Of a stretch of 64,000 nucleotides of DNA, positions 49,677 to 61,075 are shown piece by piece. The number at the start of each line of letters is the position of its first letter. Within the stretch, counting starts at the first letter, position 1. The position numbers were made by a program, and so were the translations under genes. The notes beneath the pieces were generated by a model. The model did no database searches. It was not told the origin of the DNA and saw only the letters and a list, made by a program, of their open reading frames with translations. The DNA comes from Gelatoporia subvermispora B (lineage: Eukaryota; Basidiomycota; Agaricomycetes; Polyporales; Gelatoporiaceae). The stretch spans positions 205,976 to 269,975 of the forward strand of contig KB445797.1 in NCBI GenBank assembly GCA_000320605.2. The letters are read 5' to 3'.

Positions 49677-50845
49677 CAATGAAGCGAATCAAGTGCAGCG
49701 CGCAGTCACATGCATACCACGACATCAACATGACGCATCAGTAAATCCTCAAATCGACTTTGGCACCACTTTTACTACTTTGGGTTGTTCTGAGCATGAA
49801 AAGCAGGAAAGTTTTGGTCTAATGGGACCGGAGCTCTTGTACTCTTCTTGCTAAAGGGCGCTTACAAGATCTGAAAAAGACGCGAAAGAACCCAGATTTT
49901 GTTGATGCCGCCCTTGGTTGACAAAATGAAATTTCGGATTTCATTGTGGTCCACAACTACTGGACTCACAGTGTCTTATTCTTGTGTTTACTGAGCATTA
50001 CTGAAATGGTGGGGAGCAGATTATGATTTCCGTACAAACTGTAAGTGGACTCCAATCGCAGCGAAGCAAGACAAGCCCCGGAAGATGTCGAAACAAGAGC
50101 ATGAGGCACAGAGCCCCAAGGAGAATGAAGTGGTTGGTTGCTCTGCAGTCTGAGCGCACATTATCAGCAGGTGGCACAGGTGGGCGAGAGCATCTGACAT
50201 AATCATATACATGTTATGTCAAACCGCAAGCCACTTCCTCGTTGGTTTCGTCGCACACGCTAAGCTAATTCACGACGGGCAATGGCCGATAATCCCTCCC
50301 CGGAACAGGCTTGTGAAAGACTACCTGGAATTGTTTCCTGTTCACGAAACTGTTCCGGACCTGAAAATGTAACGTATTTGTCTTCCATATCCGAATAAAT
50401 ATTATGCGTCAAATACAGTCCATCTAGTACTGATCCTGGCCAAAGCTTAGGACTTTTGAGCATGAAGTACGCTATATGTGGTACATGCCCCTTTGACTTT
50501 TTAGGTCTGGAATATTCTTGTCAACAGGAAACCATTTTAGGGCTTTGTCCAAGCCTGTTCTGGAGTGGAATTATCGGCCATTGCCCGTCGTGTAAATTGG
50601 CCTGAGGCCGTGTGAACAAGCTCGAGCAAACAATCAGATACGGTGGCACCACGAACTTCGAGTTTAACCTGTAGCAATACCAGCCTCATTCTGAGATCTA
50701 ACCAAGTTCCAAGCGCGAGCCGTTACACTTGGAACGTCAGCGATTTTTGTCATCGATCAGTAAACCAGTTCTCTCACGAACCGCTGCACAAATCATTGTA
50801 GGTTAATCTCGTATCTGCCAAGGTTAACTATCACCAGTGACTCAG
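49677..50845. other. Region between orphan fragment and gene 7
   Basis: AT-richer than the rest of the cluster, with only short ORFs. A stretch around 50784..50810 can be read RTAAQII, faintly like the RTLQEI segment of gene 3, which may mark an eroded upstream exon of gene 7. No start codon region for gene 7 was found. The likely inversion or duplication junction falls in this stretch. Confidence 0.4.
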
Positions 50846-52957
50846 GGAGAAGGTTCAACCCAGCCAGAAGCAGAGACCTGAACAACATACATCGAAGAAT
50901 CGATCTAGCCATGAGCAATTTTGAAGTCAGTGAAATCGTAGTTGTTTTCAAACGTTGCTCCAGAACCACCATTAGCCACTAGGGGATAACGAGATGACAC
51001 ATTTGTTGGCGAGGATGGCTATGGGTCTCGAGGTGTGATCTCCGTAACTGGCTTGGATACCTGTCACTCATGCATTCCATGCCAGGAATACTTTACTTTC
51101 AAGTCCGAGAACGGTATGTTGATACTCTGAGGAGCGTCAAACCCACTGATGATGACCAATTCAGAATTCCGGGCAGCCTTAGAGATGCTCAGCCCTGCGA
51201 ATGCATCTTTCACATCGGCTCTAAACGAGGAAAAGTCTTGCCTTCAGATCGGAACGAGGAGGGCCATACTCCAAGATCTAGCCAAATGGGCAGCACAATG
51301 CGAGTCGGAGAAACGTGTATATGTCCTTTACGGTGAAGCTGGACTGGGGAAGTCCAGCATCTCCCATGCCTTTTGCCGTCAGCTCCCTGAAGGACATCTT
51401 GGGGCCTCCTTCTTCTTCCTCAGCACGCCCGAAGAATGCAGCGATGCCTACCGTGTAATTCCGACCATTGCATACCAGCTAGCGGAGTCCATTCCTTCTC
51501 TTCGACCTCAGATCGCCAATGCTACCCGCAGGCTCCAAGCGGAAGGCGACCAAAGCCCTGAGCAACAACTAAGGGCCCTGATTCTTGATCCCCTCGGGAA
51601 TCTCATGAAAGCCGTCATGCCATCTACGGTCGTCTTTGTGCTTGATGACGTGGACAGATGTGTTAATGCGCCGGCTACTATTGTCCCGTCAGTGCTGCAG
51701 CTGCTATGCGAAGCAGCACACGAGATACCGTTCCTCCGTATTCTCATCGTCACACGCCCTGAAACCTACATTCTCGACGCGCTACGCTCCTCACAACATT
51801 CCCACGTTGTCCATTGGCGCGATCTGCGGAAGGATGGAGATACCGATAATGACATCCGCCTCTTCATCGAGAAACGGCTGGGCAAGAGTACAGCAGCAGG
51901 TGGTTTCCAACTCCTGACACAACGCCCGAATGCCATAACAATGCTGACGCAACTATCTGACGGCCTGTTCATGTGGGCAATGACAGCGACCTGTCTTCTT
52001 CTGCAAAATGGGTGTGATGCAGTGAGAATATTCGACACGGTCCTCGCTTCGCCGAAAGCTAGAGCGCTTCCAAGAGCCTATGAGCGGCTAGACGAGTTCT
52101 ATATGACAATCTTGAAGCGCTCCTTCGACCCCTTTCGCGAGCATACAAAGCAGATGGATCAGGTTCGACAAGTGCTTGCATGGCTCGTGACGCCCAAATT
52201 TGGCTTCCTCAAAGATGACAAAGTACCGACTGACCTCCTCAGTATTGTCGCAGTACCGCCAAGCCTTGTTATGGAGGTGATCAACCGCCTCCGCTCTGTC
52301 CTCATTGTCGACGGGGACGTCACGAAAACGACCCAAGTGATGATCTATCACCCAAGTCTGACGCAATTTCTTACAGATCCTTCTCGCTGCACAGATCGTG
52401 CACTATGCGTCGATTCCCCATCCGGCCATGCTCTGATAGGGCGCTCCATGCTTGATCTCCTAGTCCACGACATCGGGAATTTGCGCGACGCTCGTCGTGG
52501 CATGGTATTGATGTGGCAGTATAGTATAGGACACTGGTATAAACATGTCTTAGAAGCCCAACACACAGGCGAGCTGGAAGAATCATTACAGAGCTTCATA
52601 AAGACTCGTCTCAGCGACTGGTTGCGAGGCTCGGGCAAATGGGCCTCTGGACATAGTCCTCCTGAGGTGGTGGATGCCTGTGTGAGAGTACGTGATTGGT
52701 GCAAGGTGAGTAGACTACATCTTCACCGGCGTGATGTCATGCTGACATTCCCTTCGCAGCAGAACTGCCTTGATACCACACTTTACAAAGTCATCGATGA
52801 AATGATCGATCGACATGTCCAGGAACTTATTGCGGAGGTGCGGAGATCGCCTGGGCATTTCAACGAGTACAGTCATGAACGAATACAAGCCTGGGCGAGG
52901 GATGGGTACACTTCAGAAGAACACAGTGTTCCGGATTGCAGACGTGATGTACATTAA
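50846..52957 (+). CDS. NLR-like NACHT STAND protein (gene 7), 5' end unclear
   Basis: The only cluster member on the plus strand. Exons that fit the family are 50846..50925 (ending LNNIHRRIDLAMSNFE), 50976..51032 (PLGDNEMTHLLARMAMGLE), 51086..51113, 51165..52705 and 52760..52957, all with GT...AG introns that keep frame. The in-frame ATG codons at 51149 lie inside an intron by this model, so a start there is less likely. Walker A is GEAGLGKSS; Walker B is VVFVLDDVDRC, with Gly and Glu of the usual DGVDEC replaced. RPETYILDAL is kept. The last intron is 54 bases without a stop and could be retained. The tail exon (QNCLDTTLYKVIDEMIDRHVQ...) is full length. The helical N-terminal domain seen in the others is missing upstream. 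It is possibly a 5'-truncated gene. Confidence 0.75.
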
Positions 52958-54613
52958 TCGTGCATTGTTAGGCAAGGATCGGGCTCGTTGCAATCAGGAG
53001 TTTCTCACGTGTTGCGTGACATCGTACAGACTTATCCCAATCACGAACAATGTATCGATGTGGCCGTATTGGTGCGCACAATGAACGCGTGACATGCATT
53101 GCTCAATAACAGTAATTGGGTCAATCCGGCTACTTCGCTAACAGCCTCGATTTCAGGAATAACAAAGAGAGGAAGTACCACAGCTCCTAAGTATAAGGTA
53201 CGAGATGTGACATTTTACGCAATGCTTTCGCCATGCCACTGCGGCAGTAGATACTACAGCGCTAGGGAACAGTGTCTGAGATGATCGGGCTCGAACATTA
53301 TCTTAGTCGATAGACTGGTCGTATTCTTGACTGTACTGGTCCCGAGAATACATCATGGTGGTCAGAGAGCCTATCAGGAAGGATGGTCTGGAAGTGTTAT
53401 GCCCGCAAGATCGACTGAGAGTGAAGTCAGATTGAACCCTGAAGAGAGGACACAGTGTGCTGATCAAGCTAGGTTCACAGAGACGACACAGTTATACTGA
53501 GCAGTAATTGGTTGACGACCAGGAGAACGCACTGCAGAGCAGGTTGCAGGTGTGTACGTAACCCCTGTCTTGATCGCACGACGCGACCGCGACCGAGTGC
53601 CTGCTCTGCGTGTTCGCTGCTGACTGAGCTCGCCAACTTGATTCATAGAGCATGCATCTCACGCCCTTCGTGCTCTGTCTGGATATGTCTCGTTGGATCT
53701 TTTCCACACCTCGGAGAGCGGCACCTCCTCATGTCTCAGACATTTACCTTCGACTGTGCCCCGTCTAGGGCGTCAACGACAACGCTGCACACAGGATAAC
53801 AATATCAGTTTATATCGCATGACGTGAGGCCTTGAGGAGCGGCAAATTGAGCGTGTTGAGCAGGTGCTACATAGGGAGTGAGCAGAGGCCAGCCATCTCA
53901 CACATTGTCCTCATTCAGTCACCCAACAGCATCCTGTGTCGCGGAATCCCTGTAACTGTATTGCTCTAAAGGGCACAGTACTCCTCATTGCCGGGTCATG
54001 GGAAACAACCCCAATGATGTCTGACTTGCATTAGCATCAGCAGATAGGACGAAGTGCTCGCCTGTCGATATCGGTATGTATGTTTCTCGCTTATTGACTC
54101 CAGATATACATAGTTTACTCTCTCAATTCTAGACAGACAACATCACAGAAGGCAACGCCCTCGCAACAAATGCGGGGTCAGCATGCATGATGCGCCCTGG
54201 AATATGACAATCTACTACGAATCTCGGTGGTGATATCTTGCTATTCTAATGGCTCTTTTGCATATGTTCTTGCATGTACGGCGCCGTCCAGGTATGACCA
54301 TCTCTCGTCGACCCAGATGGTTTAACCTCAGATCGGCGCTGACTACTGCAGAATGCCGCATTTGCGCTGCAGCCGGAGCTCAGGTAGTAGAATAACATAC
54401 CAACGGGCCTCCAAGCGCGACAACCTCAAATACTGTACACTGTATGACGCCACCATACATAGATCAGTCTGTGACATCCAAACTATTGCATCGTCATTGA
54501 TTGGGAGCCAGTCGGAGTGCTCAACCGTCTCGGTCTCAAGTAGGCTGTACTTCTGTGGTGCATCTATCCTTTGCCCAAGCTTATGTTCACTCACAACTGG
54601 GATCGTCGAACTT
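52958..54613. other. Intergenic region between genes 7 and 8
   Basis: 3' sides of two convergent genes. The stretch 53510..53770 has promoter-like C- and T-rich sequence but no gene that I recognise. ORFs are all under 100 codons. Nothing else seen. Confidence 0.45.
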
Positions 54614-57197
54614 CTACAATGAGCGCCCAACTTCTACAGCAAGCTCTTGGACTCGTCGGGCGACGACGTTGTCAAGCGCTCTCGCGAGTCCGTCATCTGG
54701 GCATTCCTTCTGGAGCAAATTATCAGCATGACACACTGTCAATGATATCTGTACTGCTTACCTTGCACCAATCACGCACTTTTGTACAGGCATCCACAGC
54801 CTCAATCGGGGTATGGTCCGAGGACCATTTCCCCGAAGTTCGCATCCAATCACTGAGATGGGTATCCACAAAATGCCGCAATGATTTCCCGAGTTCGTCC
54901 GTGTATAATGCTAACAGGACATGACGATACCAATGTCCTGTACTATACTGCCACATCAAGATGATGCTGCGTTGAGCTTCCCGAATATTGATATCGTCAC
55001 GGACTAGGAGATCAAGCGTGGATTTCGCAATTAGAGCATTGCCAGAGGGGGGGTCCACGAGTAATGCAGAATTCGTGCACCTAGATGGGTCTAGAAGGAA
55101 TTGTGGGAAACTCGCGTGGCAGACTGTTATCGGAGTGGTTGGCGTTACCTCGCCCTCTACAACGAGGACGGACCGGAGGCGGTCGATCACGTGCATGGTA
55201 AGGCTAGATGGTATTCCGACGGCATCGAGAAGGTCCCCTGAGATGCCCTCGTTCTGTAAGAACCCGAACTTGGTCGTCACAAGCCATGCTAGCACCTGAT
55301 GGACGTGGTGCATCTGCATGCTATCTTTGGAAAAGGTAGGAAAGGAGTATTGCAATATTATCATATAGAGGTTGTCGAGCTTCTGAATTTCAGTTCCGGC
55401 GTTGGCTCCCTGTGATTCAACGAGGATATCGAAATTGTCGACTTCGAGGTATTTCGTCTGAAAAAGAAAGGAAGTCGCCACACGTGCCCAGATGAAGAGG
55501 CCCGCCGCGAGCTTTGTGAGGATCTCTACAGCGTCTGGACGCTCTATCAGCAACTTGGACTCCTTTGTCAACGCCCCTTTCTCGAGCTCTCCTCTGATGA
55601 AGAGACGGATATCCTCGTTAGCACCCGCTTCTTTCTGCAGGTCGCGCATATGGATGATCCTGAAATCCTTCGATGCGTTGAGCGAGTCCATGATATTTGC
55701 CTCGGGGCGAGTAGCGATAAGAATACGAAGAAAGGGTATCTCTCGTGCGGCTGTACAAAGTAGCTGCAGCATCGTGTTCAGAAGTGATTGGTTCGCGCAT
55801 TCGTCCACACCATCAAATACGAAGGTGATGCCAGGGGGAGCAGCCAAGTTCTCCAACGTCCTTAGAGGCTTCGTGATCAAAGTTTTCAATTGCTGGTCGA
55901 GAGCCTTCTCGTGACCTGGTTGATGCTTTCGAGCCGCGTCTGCGATGACGGGTCGTAAATGAGGTATGGCTTCCGCCAGTTGATACGCGATTGTCGGAAA
56001 GACGCGATATACATCACTACAAGTGGAGTGCTCGCGTATGAAGAAAAATGATACCACAATGCGGCTTTGTTGCTGAAGTTCTCTACAGAACGCATGAGCG
56101 ATGCTGGATTTTCCCATTCCGGCCTGGCCGTACAGAATGTATACGCGTTTGTTGAAGTCGTCATCCACTGCCCATTGCACGAGATCTCCACGAATTGCAA
56201 CCCTAGTACCTTCATGTAGAAGCGACTTTGAATCAAGTAGAGCGGACTGCCACGACGCATTGGCAGTCTCAAGCCCGTTTAATATGTCCTGGATGTCTGC
56301 AAATGGGAGGGATGAGGAGACGTAATCTAGAGTCGGTATAGATGAATACCTTTCTCTCTTTGAACTCTGTATATCTCACGGGTAGCTTTAGCTGCCTCTT
56401 CAACATGCCTCCGAATCCTGATCTCGCCTACTAACTTCAAAACGCTGTCAGCATCATGTCCACGACATGTTTGAGACGAGACCAACCCCGAAATCGCTCC
56501 TCGCGTTGTCAATTTTGCCCCCAAGATCGTTCAGGAAGTCTGAATCTGGCTGCATGAACCAAAGTCGTTGAAACCATTTCTCGTGGCGAGGCTCTTGTGC
56601 AGCAAGGAGTATGTTTTTGAGTGTTCTGCGTTACGACAGACTAAATCAGTTAGGAACATCAGAGCCGTGGAGTGATCCTTACTCAATAAACGCGTCTACT
56701 TGCTGTCGGAGATCCCGAGAGGACTGTAAGTCGTTCATTGTTACTTGTCGTTCATCCAAAGTCAGACTTTCAATTTCGCCTTTCACGTTGTTAGAGCACG
56801 ACTCAAGAAGCTTGACGAGCGCTTCTACTCTGCGAACGATGTCTCTTTTAGTCCTGATATTTGCTCTCATGCGCTATGAGACATCAGAGACTGAAAGTAG
56901 GTAATGACATGCGACGACGTACAGATATTTGCACCACGACAGCTTGCAGGATCGGCAATGCATAGCCTATTCCCGGCACAGGAACGCCTGACAAGACTTG
57001 ACTGACGGCGTTAAGAGTAATTTCGAAGTTCGATATCAGAGCATCCGTCGCATCGCGGCGCTGCATAGAGACCGGCATCGTGAGTTCGTGACCTTTGCAG
57101 CGTATTGACAAGAAGTGTGGTCATTCACCTTTGATCTTTCTTCGCTTCGCCGTCCATTTCGCTGCTCGGCGCCGTTGGTGTCGCTTTTTTGAGACAT
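54614..57197 (-). CDS. NLR-like NACHT STAND protein (gene 8), shortened tail
   Basis: Start MSQKSDTNGAEQRNGRRSEE (57197). Upstream exons code RRDATDALISNFEITLNAV...GVPVPGIGYALPILQAVVVQIS, RMRANIRTKRDIVRRVEAL..., TLKNILLAAQEPRHEKW...MQPDSDFLNDLGGKID, then LVGEIRIRRHVEEAAKAT.... The large exon (54762 to about 56300) begins DIQDILNGLETANASWQSAL and has Walker A GQAGMGKSS, Walker B ITFVFDGVDEC and RPEANIMDSL. The terminal intron is 54710..54761 (52 bases). The tail exon (KECPDDGLARALDNVVARRVQ...) stops after EVGRSL at TAG (54614..54616), about 35 residues short of gene 7. The C-terminal half of NACHT is closest to gene 7 (WLVTTKFGFLQ, WQYSTGHWYRHV). The N-terminal domain is complete and ATP-binding motifs are intact, so the gene looks functional apart from the tail. 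Confidence 0.83.
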
Positions 57198-57887
57198 TAT
57201 ACACAGAAGGACGGGTTGAGTGATACTATGCGTGAGGCATGCAGAAAACTGCAGGCCTCTTATCAGGGCAAATACGCGCAGGGTCACGGGGCGACTCAGA
57301 TTGAAAGCAGGGAAGCTGAAAGGCGTGGAAATACTGCGGACATCACCCGATGTTCTAATATAGATTTCAAGGACATGCATGGACCTGAGTCAATGATCTG
57401 ACTTTAGATGTCACCTACATCTGATGAACACCTTCCAGGCCGTTCAGGAATCCACTCGAAGCCTCGTAGCGGCCAAATTTCATTTCGTACTCGGCGAGAA
57501 TGTGTCGCGGACCTCAGTATCGTCGGAATGCCGCTTACCTTTATTATGCTAGTGATCGACGTCCCTGCTTCGTCTTCATTATCATTTGTGGGCCGTAACA
57601 TCACTGAGACCACCTCCAACGCGGTTAATCATGCAAGCTGCGCGTTGTTTCTTCTAAAACTTATCCATGTATACAGACCCCGCAGCCCGGTTCAATCTCC
57701 TATAGCCATACTCTGATGGAATTGGGATGAATTTCCGGGACATTGCATTCGACTGCGGCCTTCGTCTGAAGTACAATTGGATGGAACACTACCAGATACA
57801 CTAAATCACGTTCAGTTCCGATCGAGGAGCACACTTGGAGAACATGACGGCCACCCGATTCATTGAGAGGCACCGAAAATTGCTGTC
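57198..57887. other. Intergenic region between gene 8 and BTB gene
   Basis: Contains the gene 8 promoter, without the ACACG palindrome, and the BTB 3' flank. A plus-strand ORF of 102 codons at 57408..57716 has no recognised feature. Nothing else seen. Confidence 0.4.
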
Positions 57888-60304
57888 CTACAATCCGAAC
57901 ACGTCCTCCACGACGCGCATCACGCGCTCTTCATCGACCTTCGGGGCCGACAAGTCGTCCTCCCGCAGCATCCTCGTAAGGTCAGCAACAAATTCCCCCA
58001 GAACCCGCTCCCGTACGCGCGCAATCCTCGTCGCAGTCCTGAGTCCCAGTACCTCCGCCTCTGTGTCCTCGAGTGGGTGGCCACGCTTGCACACTTCAAC
58101 GTACGCGGGGACGAGCCACTGCCGGACGCCGTGCTTCTCGGCGAGCATGATCCGTTCGATCGGGTCAAGGGGAGGGCTATACACCTCCAGCTGCGCGATG
58201 GCATGCTCCCTGAGCTTGGTGTACGAGAGGCGTGTCGAGACAGATAGCAAACTGAGCAGGTCGCATACAGCGGTGCTATGTACACCAGGGATCCTGCAAC
58301 TGGATGAGCCACGGTCAAATGAGAGGATAGTGCGTCTAGCTCACCTATGGTAAAGGAAACGAAGCAGGCACTCAAACTCTGAACAAGAGACCGCGGGGAG
58401 GACAATGGCATCGTCCTCTGTGGTACCTCTCGGTGTCCCCGAGCGCAACAAGCCGCGCATATAGTCTGAGTCCTGCTCGAGGATATATCGGTGGACTCGG
58501 AAAAGAGTGCCTTCCACCTGCGTAGCCATGTTTAGTATGCAGCTTCGTAAGCCGACGACCCCAACAAACTCACCTCGAGGACTTTCATTTCGTCTTGTAT
58601 ATAGAACTCTGGATGACGGCGTGTGCCTGCTCTGAGGCTCGGCACTGACGAGTTGGCAGAGGGGGGTCGCGTCGAGTCAGTCCTACTAGGCGGAATGATT
58701 GGGGTGAAAGTGCGAGGCTGAGTGCACGGCGAAGGGCTTCCTATCGAAGATGGCCTGGTAGGATTACACTTGATGATGACGGGGTCATGATCGTGGTGCC
58801 CAAAAGACGCGCTCCGCGCCGACAGAGAGTCGTAGGTTATAACCGACATTGGAGGAGCAACATTTGAGCTACTGCGCTGCTCCGCAGGGGGCAACAACTC
58901 GTCGGCCATAGAGTCGTCGGTCCGAGGCGAGGGCGAGCGCAAGTCACGCTGCATGAAGGAACGAGGATCCTCCAGCGAGTGGTAGGTGATCTCGACCGAG
59001 GATGTGCTCATTGGCGACGGAATCTCGCATGTCGACTCCTCCGATGCAGAGACGCTCACAGTCTGGTCCCCGTCGGAGCTGCTGGGTGCACGAAGGAGCC
59101 ATTCGGAATGCTCCATGTCCGGTGTGATGTGAACGATATGTCTCGGCACGAATATCGGCGCCTTCACGTTCAGTCGCTCTGGACTGCGTGCTGGCTTGGT
59201 AGAGCCAGTATCTCCTCCGGCTGTACCTCCTTCTAAAGCAGTGGGCGGGGTTATACAACGGGATGTCGCCACGCTCCGGGGTGGACTGGTAGTAACGACA
59301 ACAGACTTGTGGGCATCTGCCTGAGTCGTAGGCTGTGGCGAAAGCTGCCGTTGAACCTCGGTGCCGTTGTGAACGTCATGTGAACGGGCGCTGTGCTCTG
59401 AAGTGGCCCCTGCTGTCGCCACGGACCGGAGAGGGTATGGTACAGGCGGAGAGGGAAGCGGTTCCACCAAATCTCTCCAGTTGAGCCACACCGGAGGCGG
59501 TGGAGGTCGTACTCGAACCGAAGGTACCGTCCTCTGCGATTTCGATGAGGATGGGGTACCTTCAGAGGGCTTCGTAGCATTGAGAGTCTTTACGGGGGAA
59601 GAGGAACACTCGTTGTCGGAGAACGGAGGTTGGACAGAAGATATAGGCGTATATGACGTCCAGATACCCGACGATGGACGACCGGAATCCGGACTCGCAG
59701 ACGTAAGAGCTGCAGATGTGAGCGGCGATGGGATGAATAGTGGTGCAGATGGCTTCAACGATAGAGCTAGAGGAACGGTGTGATCTGACGATGGCACGGT
59801 CGGTGTCCTCTGCTGTGATAGGGTACTGGTACAGGAGGAAAGCGGCTTGGGAGGCGGAACGCGTCCTTCAAACCCTCCAGGAGGATACGGTGTAGATCCC
59901 CGTGAATCAGGAGGTGAAGGTCTGGTCGACACACTCGCTGGACGGCGCTGATCGGGAGGAGAAAGTGAGTCCAGCATCCTTTGGAAGTCGGTGGGCGACG
60001 GCGTTGCGCCCGCTTCCAGAAGAGCAAAAGGGTCGAATTGACCGCTGCGGCGCTGGGGTACCTCGCGGCTCGTTGACTGACTCTGATCCAATTTCGCAGA
60101 GGTGCGGACTGCATTGGACGATCGAACGGGATCCGGCCGATCTGGCTCGAACGTCGGGCTCGGTGTAGACGCCAAAGACGACCGCGATGACAATGAAAGG
60201 GGAGGGTTCCAGAACATAGACGTTGTCGTTGTCTCCCGTGAGTGAACACCCGGCGGGTTCATAGAAGCAGGCTTGAAGCCGCCGCGACGCGATCCCTTCG
60301 CCAT
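57888..60304 (-). CDS. BTB/POZ domain protein with long Ser/Pro-rich N-terminus
   Basis: Three exons: 58574..60304, 58345..58517 and 57888..58275, together 763 codons in one frame with GT...AG introns. Residues 1 to about 560 are low-complexity, rich in Ser, Pro, Thr and Arg, probably disordered. The C-terminal part has the agaricomycete BTB pattern: HPEFYIQDEMKVLE, then VEGTLFRVHRYILEQDSDYM, VSCSEFECLLRFLYH, then the helical segment YTKLREHAIAQLE...IERIMLAEKHGVRQWLVPAY. BTB domains mediate dimerisation and often link to cullin-3 or transcription factors; here no zinc finger, Kelch or BACK domain is visible, so the role is unknown. The start MAKGSRRGGFK is kept in the 31.9 kb pseudogene. The same flank precedes all three copies, which indicates duplication with promoter. 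Confidence 0.85.
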
Positions 60305-60720
60305 GCTACTGTGCTAGAGGCTATGGTGCGAGGGAACGGAGTCTGGGGCGATTAGAGTTGATAGGATCTTATAACAGCACCTGACGACGACCATGAGGCC
60401 TGCACGGAGACGCCTTTGTACTAGGCTTCGCACGGCGGGAGTTAAGCTCACCAGTCACCCGGCTCCTTATTTCCCTATCCCAGCAGCATATACGGTTTGA
60501 TGTCCCTTGTATTGGGCATATCTGCCGCAGAAGAGTACTGCGGGTGTCGTCACCGCCGTGAACGTGTATAGAATGTTCAAGTCGGAGGGTTTCTCCGCTC
60601 GATTTAGGTCGAGACAATCTCTGCATTATCCCAGGTCGACCGGTCGGAGTTTTGACTCGACTGATCCCGAGAACGCTTCACAGTTATCAGAGGCTAGCAG
60701 GTGAAGAGAATCTGGAACCG
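60305..60720. promoter_or_regulatory. Upstream flank of the BTB gene (shared by three copies)
   Basis: Similar to 31924..32395 and 45071..45535. The best-kept words are CCTGCACGG, CCCTATCCCAGC and GCATATACGGTTT, the last a possible TATA region. It probably carries the BTB promoter and 5' UTR. Confidence 0.5.
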
Positions 60721-61075
60721 CCAGGCCCGGGAGATTGATTGGAAGTAAAAGCTGAACAGTGAAGATGTGAAGCGCACCACGGTGCAAGTGAAGAGGAAGC
60801 GGTTAGCTGATAGTGCATCATGCGATACTGCCTGAGGAGACTCCGGTCCGGATTGCCGAATACCTGCCACAGTCGGTGCCGCCTGCTGCGAGCGCAGCAT
60901 CTCTGGCGCAATACTTGGAAGTCGAGGGCGATACCGTGCAAATTGCCTGGACATCTGCCATTAAAATTCCGGCAGGGTTCACGAAATGCTTGCGACGTCT
61001 ATAGCGCTACCCTATCCTACAACACACAATAACCCTGCAACCTACATTTCCACAAGATTCAGTCCATTCTGGCAC
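60721..61075. other. Intergenic gap between BTB and AAA genes
   Basis: Upstream flank of the BTB gene on one side and the 3' UTR of the AAA gene on the other. No gene or repeat recognised. Confidence 0.4.

Noticed and set aside
51149..51164. ATG at 51149 as start of gene 7
   Set aside because: These codons lie in an intron by comparison with paralogues, and exons upstream (LNNIHRRID, PLGDNEMTHLL) are conserved. It cannot be excluded if the gene is truncated.
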